DNA from: Trueperaceae bacterium
GTDB lineage: Bacteria > Deinococcota > Deinococci > Deinococcales > Trueperaceae
Direction of reading: 5' to 3'
Length of the DNA stretch: 64,000 bases
Assembly (NCBI GenBank): GCA_020354625.1
Contig: CP070651.1
Location: 2,602,135-2,666,134 of the forward strand
The translations under genes and the position numbers were made by a program. Of the stretch, positions 53,355 through 60,645 are shown in pieces (position 1 is the stretch's first letter; each line of letters starts with the position of its first letter). The notes under the pieces are model-generated. The model searched no databases. It saw only the letters and a program-made list of their open reading frames with translations, and had not been told where the DNA came from.

Positions 53355-54398
53355 TTGACGAGCACAGAGAACATCACCGCCTACTTCACCCACCCGAGCT
53401 TCGTAGAGCACGACCTCGAAGGCCACGTGGAGCACGCCGGGCGGATCCGGCGGGTGTGGCAAGCTTTGGCAGAGCACAATCTGCTCACCGAGCTCAGGGC
53501 GTGCGAACCCGAACCGGCGAGCACGGAACTCATCCTCGAGGTCCACAGCCGGGAACACCTCGACTTGCTCAAAGAGGCCGAGGCGCTCGGCGAGACGGTG
53601 CTGATCGACGCCGATACTTACTTCACCCCGGGTTCGCTCGAGGTCGCCAAGCTGGCGGCGGGGGCGGTGGCCGGCGCGGTGGCCGAAGTCATCTCCGGCC
53701 GCGCGAACAACGCGCTGGCAGCGGTGCGCCCTCCGGGGCATCACGCCACCCGCGACGGCGCCATGGGGTTTTGCCTGCTCAACAACGTGGCGATCGCGGC
53801 CCGGCTGGCCCAGCTCGAATACGGGCTAAAGCGCGTCATGATCGTCGACTTCGACGTGCACCACGGCAACGGGACCCAAGATATCTTCTACCGAGACGAC
53901 AGCGTGCTCTTCGTCTCCCTCCATCAGCAGGGCATCTACCCGCTTTCGGGGGACCTGAGCGAAACGGGAGCGGGTATGGGCCGCGGGTTCACGGTGAACC
54001 TGCCGCTCGAGGCCGGCTGCGGCGACGAGACCTGTCTCGAGCTTGTTGACGAGATCCTCTGGCCGCTGGCGCGGCGCTTCGCGCCCGAACTCGTGCTGGT
54101 CTCGGCCGGCTTCGACGCGCACTGGCGCGACCCGCTGGCGAGCTTGAATCTGAGCCTGACAGGCATGGCCGAGCTCGCCAGAAAGCTGATCGCTCAAGCC
54201 GGGGAGCTTTGCGGGGGGCGGATCGTCTTCGCCATGGAAGGCGGTTACGACCTCGAGGTCTTGGGGCACGGGGTGGCCAATCTCGCCGCGCTCCTTTGTG
54301 GCAAGGGAGAGGTAACCGACCCGCTCGGACCCGGGATGCCGCAGGCGCGCAAGATCGGACCGCTGCTGCATGCGCTGCGGCAGGCGCACGGTCTGTAA
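53355..54398 (+). CDS. Histone-deacetylase-family amidohydrolase
   Basis: 347 residues, TTG start behind AAGGGCGAGG. Class II/APAH-type HDAC fold with the zinc site and general bases intact: PPGHHA with His129-His130, DFDVHHGNGT with Asp167 and His169, SAGFDAHWRDPL with the second zinc Asp, and EGGYDLEVL. Bacterial members deacetylate acetylated polyamines, acetoin-related or other small N-acetyl compounds; it is too short and simple to say more. Located between the permease and ATPase genes of an importer on the same strand. Confidence 0.92.
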   Translation: MTSTENITAYFTHPSFVEHDLEGHVEHAGRIRRVWQALAEHNLLTELRACEPEPASTELILEVHSREHLDLLKEAEALGETVLIDADTYFTPGSLEVAKLAAGAVAGAVAEVISGRANNALAAVRPPGHHATRDGAMGFCLLNNVAIAARLAQLEYGLKRVMIVDFDVHHGNGTQDIFYRDDSVLFVSLHQQGIYPLSGDLSETGAGMGRGFTVNLPLEAGCGDETCLELVDEILWPLARRFAPELVLVSAGFDAHWRDPLASLNLSLTGMAELARKLIAQAGELCGGRIVFAMEGGYDLEVLGHGVANLAALLCGKGEVTDPLGPGMPQARKIGPLLHALRQAHGL

Positions 54399-54469
54399 GG
54401 CGCGAAAACGCTCGGTACTCGCCAAAAGGCGATACTACTCGTACGGCAAAGATGGTCGAGGAGGCCAGG

Positions 54470-55645
54470 GTGGCGGCGATTCAGCTGGTCGGCATTTCGA
54501 AATCCTTTCCCCCAGGCGGGCGCTCGCTGTTCGGACTCGGCGGTCGCATGCCTGCGCCGGGGGAGCCGAGTCGGGGGCTGCCTGGCGATGAGGAAACTGG
54601 TGGTAAAGACGTCCCCGGCCGGGGCGCCCCCTTTGCGCTCGAGCGCTTCAGCTTGAAAATCCCTGACGGGAAGACCACAGTGATCCTGGGACCGAGCGGT
54701 TGCGGCAAGACCACGGTGCTGAGGATTATTGCCGGGCTGCTCGAGCCCGAACGCGGACAGGTCCTCTTCGGAGAGCGCGACGTAACGGCGGTGCGTCCCG
54801 GAGAACGCCGGATCGGGATGGTGTTCCAAAATTACGCGCTCTACCCGCACCTGACATCGGAAAAAAACATCCTCAGCTACTTCCTCTTTCACCGCAAGAC
54901 GCCGGAGCTCGACGAACTGGCCCACCAGAAATACGAGCGAACCAGCAAGCTGATGGGGGTGGACATCGCCTATCTACTCGACCGCAAGCCCTCGGGGCTA
55001 TCCCAAGGCGAGAAACAGCGGGTGGCGCTCGCGCGCTGCATCACCCGCGATCCGGCGGCGTTCTTGCTCGATGAACCGTTCTCGAGCTTAGACCAGAACT
55101 TGCGGGAGAAGTACCGACTCAACCTCAAAAGGCTCCTGAGCGAGTTCGAAATCACCACGGTGTTCGTGACACACGATCAGCAAGAGGCCATGCTGCTCGG
55201 CGATCAGATCGCGGTGATGGGGCAGGGCAAGTTGGTCCAGGTGGGACCCTTTCTCGAGCTCTACCGCGAACCCATGAACGCTTTTGTGGCGGGTTTTCTG
55301 AACCCGGATCCACTTACCCCGGCGATCAACTGGGTCGAGGGGGGGCGGGTGGCGTCCACCTTTGCGGGCTGTACGCTTGGCGTGAGACCCGAGGACGTTC
55401 GCCTCGACAGGTTTCACGAGGGGTACGGGATCGAACTGACCGTCGAAGACGTGGTGGACCTCCCCACCCGTCCAGAGATCCTCGTGAGCGGACGCTGTGG
55501 GGAGAGGCGCTTCCACGCCAGCGTCTTGTCCTCTGCTGACGCCATGGCGGTTGGGCGCCTCTGGTTGCGCTTCGAGCGCTTCCACGTGTTCGATACCGCC
55601 TCTGGTGTCAGGCTGCAGGGGTATCCCGGCGTGGGCTCGGGCTGA
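54470..55645 (+). CDS. ABC transporter ATP-binding protein (MalK/UgpC type) with N-terminal insertion
   Basis: 391 residues. GTG at 54470 has GAGGAGG five bases upstream and is preferred over ATG 54452. Walker A GPSGCGKTT at 74-82 lies about 40 residues later than in MalK because a Gly/Pro-rich stretch (about residues 15-53, RSLFGLGGRMPAPGEPS and on) separates the first strand from FALERFSLKI. Signature is LSQGEKQRVALARC, Walker B AAFLLDEPFSSLD, switch THDQQEAM. The C-terminal TOBE region includes LGVRPEDVRL. Forms the motor of the importer encoded at 49938-53258. Confidence 0.88.
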   Translation: MAAIQLVGISKSFPPGGRSLFGLGGRMPAPGEPSRGLPGDEETGGKDVPGRGAPFALERFSLKIPDGKTTVILGPSGCGKTTVLRIIAGLLEPERGQVLFGERDVTAVRPGERRIGMVFQNYALYPHLTSEKNILSYFLFHRKTPELDELAHQKYERTSKLMGVDIAYLLDRKPSGLSQGEKQRVALARCITRDPAAFLLDEPFSSLDQNLREKYRLNLKRLLSEFEITTVFVTHDQQEAMLLGDQIAVMGQGKLVQVGPFLELYREPMNAFVAGFLNPDPLTPAINWVEGGRVASTFAGCTLGVRPEDVRLDRFHEGYGIELTVEDVVDLPTRPEILVSGRCGERRFHASVLSSADAMAVGRLWLRFERFHVFDTASGVRLQGYPGVGSG

Positions 55646-55657
55646 CACTACACTCAG

Positions 55658-55698
55658 TTAACAAACACTCTTAGTAACAAATATGTTATTATCCAGAG
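55658..55698 (+). promoter_or_regulatory. Promoter/operator of the HigBA-like module
   Basis: AT-rich against a GC-rich background. TTAACA (55658-55663), 18 bases, TATGTT (55682-55687). The dyad TAACA-AATA-TGTTA at 55675-55688 overlaps the -10 region, as expected for autorepression. TATTAT at 55687-55692 lies six bases before the GTG, an alternative leaderless -10. Confidence 0.5.
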
Positions 55699-56022
55699 GT
55701 GTCTTGGAGTATTGAGTATTTCAACGACCGTGTTGAAACCGCTCTTCTCAAGCTGCCAAAAGGCTTGCTCGCTCGGTACTTGCGACTGACGGATCTGATG
55801 CTCGAGTTTGGTTCGGACCTAGGTATGCCACATACGAAGGCACTAGGTAACGGGCTCTTTGAACTGAGGCTCATGGGTCGAGAAGGTATTGCCCGAGTGT
55901 TTTACTGTGTGATCATTGAAAAACGCATTGTGATGCTTCATGTATTTACCAAAAAGTCACAAAAAACACCAAAGCAAGTATTGGCTCTTGTCAAAAAACG
56001 TTTGAAGGAGGTCAAGAAGTGA
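55699..56022 (+). CDS. HigB/RelE-type toxin (Gp49-like)
   Basis: 107 residues. Starts GTG. The compact alpha/beta RelE fold is seen in VETALLKLPKGLLARYLRLT, KALGNGLFELRLMGREGIAR, VFYCVIIEKRIVMLHVFTKK and QKTPKQVLALVKKRLKEV; the KKSQKTP motif with basic residues and the Arg in ELR are typical of Gp49/HigB ribosome-dependent mRNA interferases. Toxin precedes antitoxin, with a four-base overlap. Composition is more AT-rich than the neighbours, consistent with recent gain. Confidence 0.9.
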   Translation: MSWSIEYFNDRVETALLKLPKGLLARYLRLTDLMLEFGSDLGMPHTKALGNGLFELRLMGREGIARVFYCVIIEKRIVMLHVFTKKSQKTPKQVLALVKKRLKEVKK

Positions 56023-56324
56023 CACACGCAGAACTAAAAAAACGCGCCCTGGAGGATGTTTCGGTCAAGGCTGAGTTTGATGCGCTCGAGCCAGAGTTTT
56101 CACTGCTTAGAGATATGCTCAGAGCACGCAAAATGGCCGGCTTGAGCCAGGCCGAGGTAGCTGAGCGCATGGGTACCAAAGCACCCTCTGTTACACGTTT
56201 GGAGTCTTCCTTGACTTCAGGTAAACATTCGCCATCACTCGAAACGTTGCGTAAGTATGCCGAGGCTGTAAACTGTAAACTCGAGGTTCATCTCGTCCCA
56301 CAGCAACCCGCGAAACCACTTTAG
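56019..56324 (+). CDS. HigA-type XRE antitoxin
   Basis: 101 residues, GTG start overlapping the toxin stop (GTGA). Helix-turn-helix in RKMAGLSQAEVAERMGTKAP then SVTRLESSLTSGKHSPSLET. Partners the toxin gene upstream; binds the toxin and represses the shared promoter. Only 15 bases separate it from hisS, so the module may be read into the synthetase gene. Confidence 0.9.
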   Translation: MTHAELKKRALEDVSVKAEFDALEPEFSLLRDMLRARKMAGLSQAEVAERMGTKAPSVTRLESSLTSGKHSPSLETLRKYAEAVNCKLEVHLVPQQPAKPL

Positions 56325-56339
56325 AGAATTGAGAAACCC

Positions 56340-57653
56340 ATGGCCAAGATCACGCCCATCAGCGGCTTCCCCGAATGGTTGCCCGAGCAGCGGTTGATCG
56401 AGCAGCAGGTCCTCGATACCGTCCGGAGGCAATTCGAGCTCTACGGCTTCGCGCCGATCGAGACGCGAGCGATCGAGCCGCTCGATGTCCTTCTCAGCAA
56501 GGGCGACGACAAGGAGATCTACGTCTTGCAGCGACTGCATGCTGAGGATCATGCCGAAGCCGAGTTCGGGCTGCACTTCGACATCACCATCCCCTTCGCC
56601 CGCTACGTGCAGCAGCACCGCGGGCAGCTTCACTTCCCCTTCAAGCGCTACCAGATCCAAAAAGTCTGGCGCGGCGAGCGCCCCCAAGAGGGTCGCTACC
56701 GCGAGTTCTACCAGGCCGACATCGACGTGATCGGTGATGGCGAGCTGCCGCTCGCTTACGACGCCGAGTTCCCCAGGCTGATCCATGAGATCGTCGACAA
56801 GTTGCCGATCCCACCCCTTACCATCGGCGTCAACAACCGAAAGCTCCTCGAGGGGTTCTACCGGGGGTTGGGGATAGAGGATATCACGGGGACGCTCCGC
56901 ATCATGGACAAGCTCGGCAAGATCGGTGTCGAGGGGGTGCTGCAGCAACTCACCGACCAGCTCGGACTCGAGCCGGACCAGGCGCAAAACTGTGTCGCCC
57001 TCGGGCAGATCAGGGGCGAAGACTCCTCCTTCACCGAAGAGGTAAGAGCTCTCGGGATCGAACACGAGCTGCTCAGCGAAGGGCTCAGCGAGCTGGCCTT
57101 CGTGATGGAGGCCTGTGAGGATCTCCCACCAGGGCGAGTTGGTGCCGACCTCAGCATCGCCCGGGGGCTCGATTACTACACCGGCACCGTCTATGAGTGC
57201 TATCTCGAGGGTCATGAGCAGGTGGGATCGGTGTGCGGAGGTGGACGTTACGACAACCTGGCGAGCGACGCCAAGGTCAAACTGCCCGGTGTCGGTATAT
57301 CGCTCGGCGTCACGCGTATCCTCGGATATCTGTTCGGGCGGGGCCTCCTCTCAGCAGACCGCTCGACGCCGGTGGTGGTGCTGGTGGCCCTCCCCGATGA
57401 GGAGTCGCGCTTGGCCGCCATGGATGTCGCCCGGAGGCTGCGGAGGCGAGGCATCCCGGCCGATGTTCACCACAGCCCCCAGAAGTATGGCAAGCAGATC
57501 CGGGCGGCCGAGAGGCGCGGCATCCCGTATGTCTGGTTCTTCGATCCAAAGGGGGAAGACGGACACCAAGTCAGGGATATTCGTGGCGGTCAGCAGGTGC
57601 CCGCCGATCCCGATGCCTGGACTCCATCTGAGGAAGACTTTTTCGCCGGGTGA
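56340..57653 (+). CDS. hisS: Histidine--tRNA ligase
   Basis: 437 residues, class II synthetase. Motif 2 is FKRYQIQKVWRGERPQEGRY then REFYQADID, the histidine-A loop is IARGLDYYTGTVYE, and YDNLASDAKVKLPGVGISLGVTR contributes motif 3. The C-terminal anticodon-binding domain (about 340-437) is full length: VVVLVALPDEESRLAAMDVA. Length and the RPQEGRYREFYQADID form resemble the actinobacterial-type HisRS. Starts 15 bases after the antitoxin, without a clear ribosome site. Confidence 0.95.
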   Translation: MAKITPISGFPEWLPEQRLIEQQVLDTVRRQFELYGFAPIETRAIEPLDVLLSKGDDKEIYVLQRLHAEDHAEAEFGLHFDITIPFARYVQQHRGQLHFPFKRYQIQKVWRGERPQEGRYREFYQADIDVIGDGELPLAYDAEFPRLIHEIVDKLPIPPLTIGVNNRKLLEGFYRGLGIEDITGTLRIMDKLGKIGVEGVLQQLTDQLGLEPDQAQNCVALGQIRGEDSSFTEEVRALGIEHELLSEGLSELAFVMEACEDLPPGRVGADLSIARGLDYYTGTVYECYLEGHEQVGSVCGGGRYDNLASDAKVKLPGVGISLGVTRILGYLFGRGLLSADRSTPVVVLVALPDEESRLAAMDVARRLRRRGIPADVHHSPQKYGKQIRAAERRGIPYVWFFDPKGEDGHQVRDIRGGQQVPADPDAWTPSEEDFFAG

Positions 57654-57793
57654 CGCTTGGGCCCGCAGCACCGGGGTAGGCGCAGAAGTCGGTGCGGCAC
57701 CGGGTCGAAGTCGGGTCCAAGGTACTTCGACCGCAACAATCGGATAGAAACGCCGGCCACCGCCCGCTACAGTGTGGGAATCTGGAGGTAGGT

Positions 57794-58882
57794 ATGCTCA
57801 ACGTGATGGCCCAAGACACCCCACCTGATGCTGGCGACCACTACTGGCAAGCGGTGCTGGCAAGAGACAGCGCCATGGACGGTGTGTTCGTTTACGCCGT
57901 GAGTTCAACTGGTATCTACTGCCGGCCCTCGTGTCCATCGCGCAAACCGGGCCGAGCCAACGTTCTCTTCTTCCCTCATGCACATGACGCTCAGAAAGCT
58001 GGTTATCGAGCCTGTAACCGCTGCCGGCCCGAGAGTGATTCTGCAGACGACACCCGAGCAGAACTCGTAAAGGCCGTTTGCCGTCACATCGAGGATCACC
58101 TGCCGTCGACGTTGACGCTGAAAGAGCTGGGCGAGCACTTTAATATGAGCCCCTATCATCTACAACGAACCTTTAAAAAACACCTCGGAATCAGTCCGAA
58201 AGCCTACACCGACGCCTGCCGCTTGCGGGCAGTCAAGGGCGCGCTACAAGAGGGGGACGACATCAGCGGTGCACTATACGATGCGGGCTTCGGCTCCGCA
58301 AGCCGTCTCTATAGCAAGGCGGATAAGATCATCGGTATGACCCCTGGGACGTACCGGCAAGGTGGGGTAGCAACTCACATTTGGTACACAACTCGTCCCT
58401 GCTCGCTGGGATACGTGCTCGTGGCGGCTACCGACCGGGGAATCTGCTCTGTGCAACTCGGAGATTCGGTAGCCGAGCTCGAAACATCGCTACAGGACGA
58501 GTTCAACCGAGCTACTATCGGCCGCGATGAGGCGGGGCTCGCCTCTTGGGTGACGTCCGTGCTCGAGCATCTCGAAGGACGGCACAGCGAGCTCGATCTC
58601 CCGCTCGATCTTCACGCGACCGCGTTCCAGCATCAGGTATGGGAAGCGCTGCAAGACATCCCCTACGGCGAGACCCGTAGCTACCGCGACATCGCAGAGA
58701 GCGTCGGGAGACCGACAGCGACGAGAGCAGTGGCGCGGGCCTGCGCCACCAACAAGGTCGCGGTCGTCATCCCGTGCCACCGAGTCGTGAGAAGCGATGG
58801 CGACTTGGGCGGGTATCGTTGGGGTGTGGAGCGCAAAGCGAAGCTGCTCCGAAAAGAGAACGAAGCGAATATGGGGAGTTGA
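57794..58882 (+). CDS. ada: Ada: bifunctional DNA repair methyltransferase and activator
   Basis: 362 residues from the ATG at 57794, which has GGAGG four to five bases upstream. Domain 1 has the four zinc cysteines Cys43, Cys47, Cys74 and Cys77, one of which takes methyl groups from phosphotriesters. Domain 2 (about 85-190) is an AraC-type DNA-binding part (TLTLKELGEHFNMSPYHLQR and LQEGDDISGALYDAGFGSAS). Domain 3 is O6-methylguanine methyltransferase with acceptor Cys328 in VVIPCHRVVRSDG. All activities look intact, so it should act as the adaptive-response regulator and repair protein. Single gene; next gene is convergent. Confidence 0.95.
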   Translation: MLNVMAQDTPPDAGDHYWQAVLARDSAMDGVFVYAVSSTGIYCRPSCPSRKPGRANVLFFPHAHDAQKAGYRACNRCRPESDSADDTRAELVKAVCRHIEDHLPSTLTLKELGEHFNMSPYHLQRTFKKHLGISPKAYTDACRLRAVKGALQEGDDISGALYDAGFGSASRLYSKADKIIGMTPGTYRQGGVATHIWYTTRPCSLGYVLVAATDRGICSVQLGDSVAELETSLQDEFNRATIGRDEAGLASWVTSVLEHLEGRHSELDLPLDLHATAFQHQVWEALQDIPYGETRSYRDIAESVGRPTATRAVARACATNKVAVVIPCHRVVRSDGDLGGYRWGVERKAKLLRKENEANMGS

Positions 58883-58905
58883 CTAAGCGGTTGCCAGAAT
58901 TATGT

Positions 58906-58985
58906 AAGCAGGTATCATCCAAGAAACGGGCTACAGGACGGTATTTCTCCCACTGACTTTTTCTATGACCAGGTGATACCTGCTT
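58906..58985. terminator. 12-base inverted repeat between convergent genes
   Basis: AAGCAGGTATCA at 58906-58917 and TGATACCTGCTT at 58974-58985 are exact complements 56 bases apart. The second arm overlaps the stop codon of the minus-strand VWA gene by one base. CTTTTTC lies inside the loop. Probably a two-way transcript end in a gap that lacks a heptamer element. Confidence 0.45.
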
Positions 58986-59524
58986 TACTCCTTGGGAGCG
59001 AGCATCTCGGCAGCGGCACCGATCGCACGCTCCAAGTCGTCGTTCGATACCTTGACAGCCAGCTCAGGGCGGGGGGTAAGCGCAGCGAGAAAGTCCCAAT
59101 CCGCCCCATCGGTGCCGACGGCGATCACCTCGATCCCCAGGCTGCGAGCTCGGCGCACGGCAAAAAGCGTGGCCTCACGGCTATCCGGCATGCCGTCGGT
59201 GATCAGCATGATACGCCGGTGTCCCGGCCGCCGCCTGAGCCGCCTTACCGCCATGGTGATCGCGCTGGCCATGGCGGTGCGACCGTTCGGCTCGAGCCGC
59301 TCCAAACGCCGGACCAGTGCATAGATGCTCTTACCGGCACTCAAAAGGCACGCCGCGCGGCTGGCAAACGTAATGACACCCACCGCGTAGTCTCGTTGCC
59401 AGGCCTCGAGGAAGAACTTGAGGGTGCCGCGCTTGGCTTGTGGAAGCTTATCGGCGTCGGCCATGCTGGCCGAGCAGTCCATCAAGAGGTAGACGGTACC
59501 CGCCGAGCCCGGGCGACGCGCCAA
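58985..59524 (-). CDS. VWA-domain protein (ChlD-like, short)
   Basis: 179 residues from a TTG at 59524 that has GGGGAGG just upstream. A lone VWA domain: MIDAS DCSAS in LLMDCSASMAD, Thr in GRTAMASA, Asp in LITDGMPD. The frame stays open upstream as PAEIGRSWGPGRRLAAAAGREL to a TGA near 59637, with no ATG/GTG/TTG, so a longer form from a CTG (59591) cannot be excluded. Similar to the C-terminal VWA part of magnesium chelatase D, but no AAA partner lies nearby. Last of the minus-strand unit with the exporter. Confidence 0.8.
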   Translation of the reverse strand: MARRPGSAGTVYLLMDCSASMADADKLPQAKRGTLKFFLEAWQRDYAVGVITFASRAACLLSAGKSIYALVRRLERLEPNGRTAMASAITMAVRRLRRRPGHRRIMLITDGMPDSREATLFAVRRARSLGIEVIAVGTDGADWDFLAALTPRPELAVKVSNDDLERAIGAAAEMLAPKE

Positions 59525-59677
59525 TTCCCTCCCCGCAGCTGCAGCAAGCCGGCGCCCGGGGCCCCACGACCGGCCGATCTCGGCAGGGTGCAGAGGATGG
59601 TTGGAGTCTTTTGACGCGATACTTACGCCTCCACCTCAAATTGGTCCAAGTCTCCGTGCCCGGAGAGAGCTCAGGGG

Positions 59678-60559
59678 TTAGAAGACGCAGTCTGAGGCGA
59701 TACCGAAGGCTCCAGGATCGAAGGTCTTCAGGTTCTCAGGGGCGAAGACATCTTCTGAAAAGCCGTTTTCTGGGCGGAAGCGCTCCAGGGTTCGAACAGT
59801 GGTCTCGCTCCCCTCGAGCACGTTGGCAACCACGACAACATTGGGCACGATATCGTCCTCGAAGGCGACGAAATCGGCGGGGGTGAAGACCTGCTCGGTT
59901 ACACCTGAAGCGTTGTCGAACTCGGCTTTGAGCACCACAAACGTCTCCCGATCGACCCACACGACACCGGTCGGAAAGTCGACATCGGCCTCGGGTCGCT
60001 CCTCGAGCGTAACCCTGAAGGCCGTACGGCCTTGTGAAGCCCCCATCCAGTCGACCTCGAGCGCCTCCTCACTCGTCAACGTACCCACGTAGTCCTCATG
60101 AAGATCGAACCCCCCACCGAGCTGATCGTTTTCGAAGTTGCTGCCGGCAAAGCTGGCATTACGATCCGCTTCTGAGACAAGCTCTTTGACCTGGCCCAGG
60201 CCCGAGAGGAACAACCAGAGACTGGTACCGGCTCCCGGATCGGCTGAATCGCGGCTCAAAAAGATGGTCCCACACTCGAGTGGGGGTTGAAGGAAGTAGA
60301 TCAGGAGCAATTCGTCATCTCCTGGCTCACTACGCCCGAAAAAGGCAAACTCCCTGCCGGCTGTCGAGCCATCTTTGAACACGAGGTCGAACCCGATCCG
60401 TGAGACGACGCTACCCTCACTGCTGAATACACCACGCTCGGCGACCTCGAGCAAAATCTCATCGCCGCTCAACGCTTGGGCGAGCGCAGCACTTCCGAAA
60501 AGACACGCGATCACCATCGTTCCAAGAAGCGACCGCGTTTGGAAACCTCTCTTCCTCAT
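59678..60559 (-). CDS. LolA-like outer membrane lipoprotein-sorting protein
   Basis: 293 residues. Signal peptide to about residue 27 (ACLFGSAALAQ). The mature half-barrel has GDEILLEVAERG, FFGRSEPGDDELLLIYFLQP, SLWLFLSGLGQVKELVSEAD and DYVGTLTSEEALEVDWMGAS, which fit the YP_/LolA-like family found beside MMPL/RND exporters. Two cysteines (about 96 and near the C-terminus) could form a disulfide. Eighty-six bases downstream of the exporter gene; probably a periplasmic partner that carries the exported lipid. Confidence 0.87.
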   Translation of the reverse strand: MRKRGFQTRSLLGTMVIACLFGSAALAQALSGDEILLEVAERGVFSSEGSVVSRIGFDLVFKDGSTAGREFAFFGRSEPGDDELLLIYFLQPPLECGTIFLSRDSADPGAGTSLWLFLSGLGQVKELVSEADRNASFAGSNFENDQLGGGFDLHEDYVGTLTSEEALEVDWMGASQGRTAFRVTLEERPEADVDFPTGVVWVDRETFVVLKAEFDNASGVTEQVFTPADFVAFEDDIVPNVVVVANVLEGSETTVRTLERFRPENGFSEDVFAPENLKTFDPGAFGIASDCVF

Positions 60560-60645
60560 CCCTTACCCCTTTCTACCGATCCTTAATACTTCTGGCCCAA
60601 CCGATATCTCAGCGTAATCGGCGATGGACCGATTCGATGGATTGA

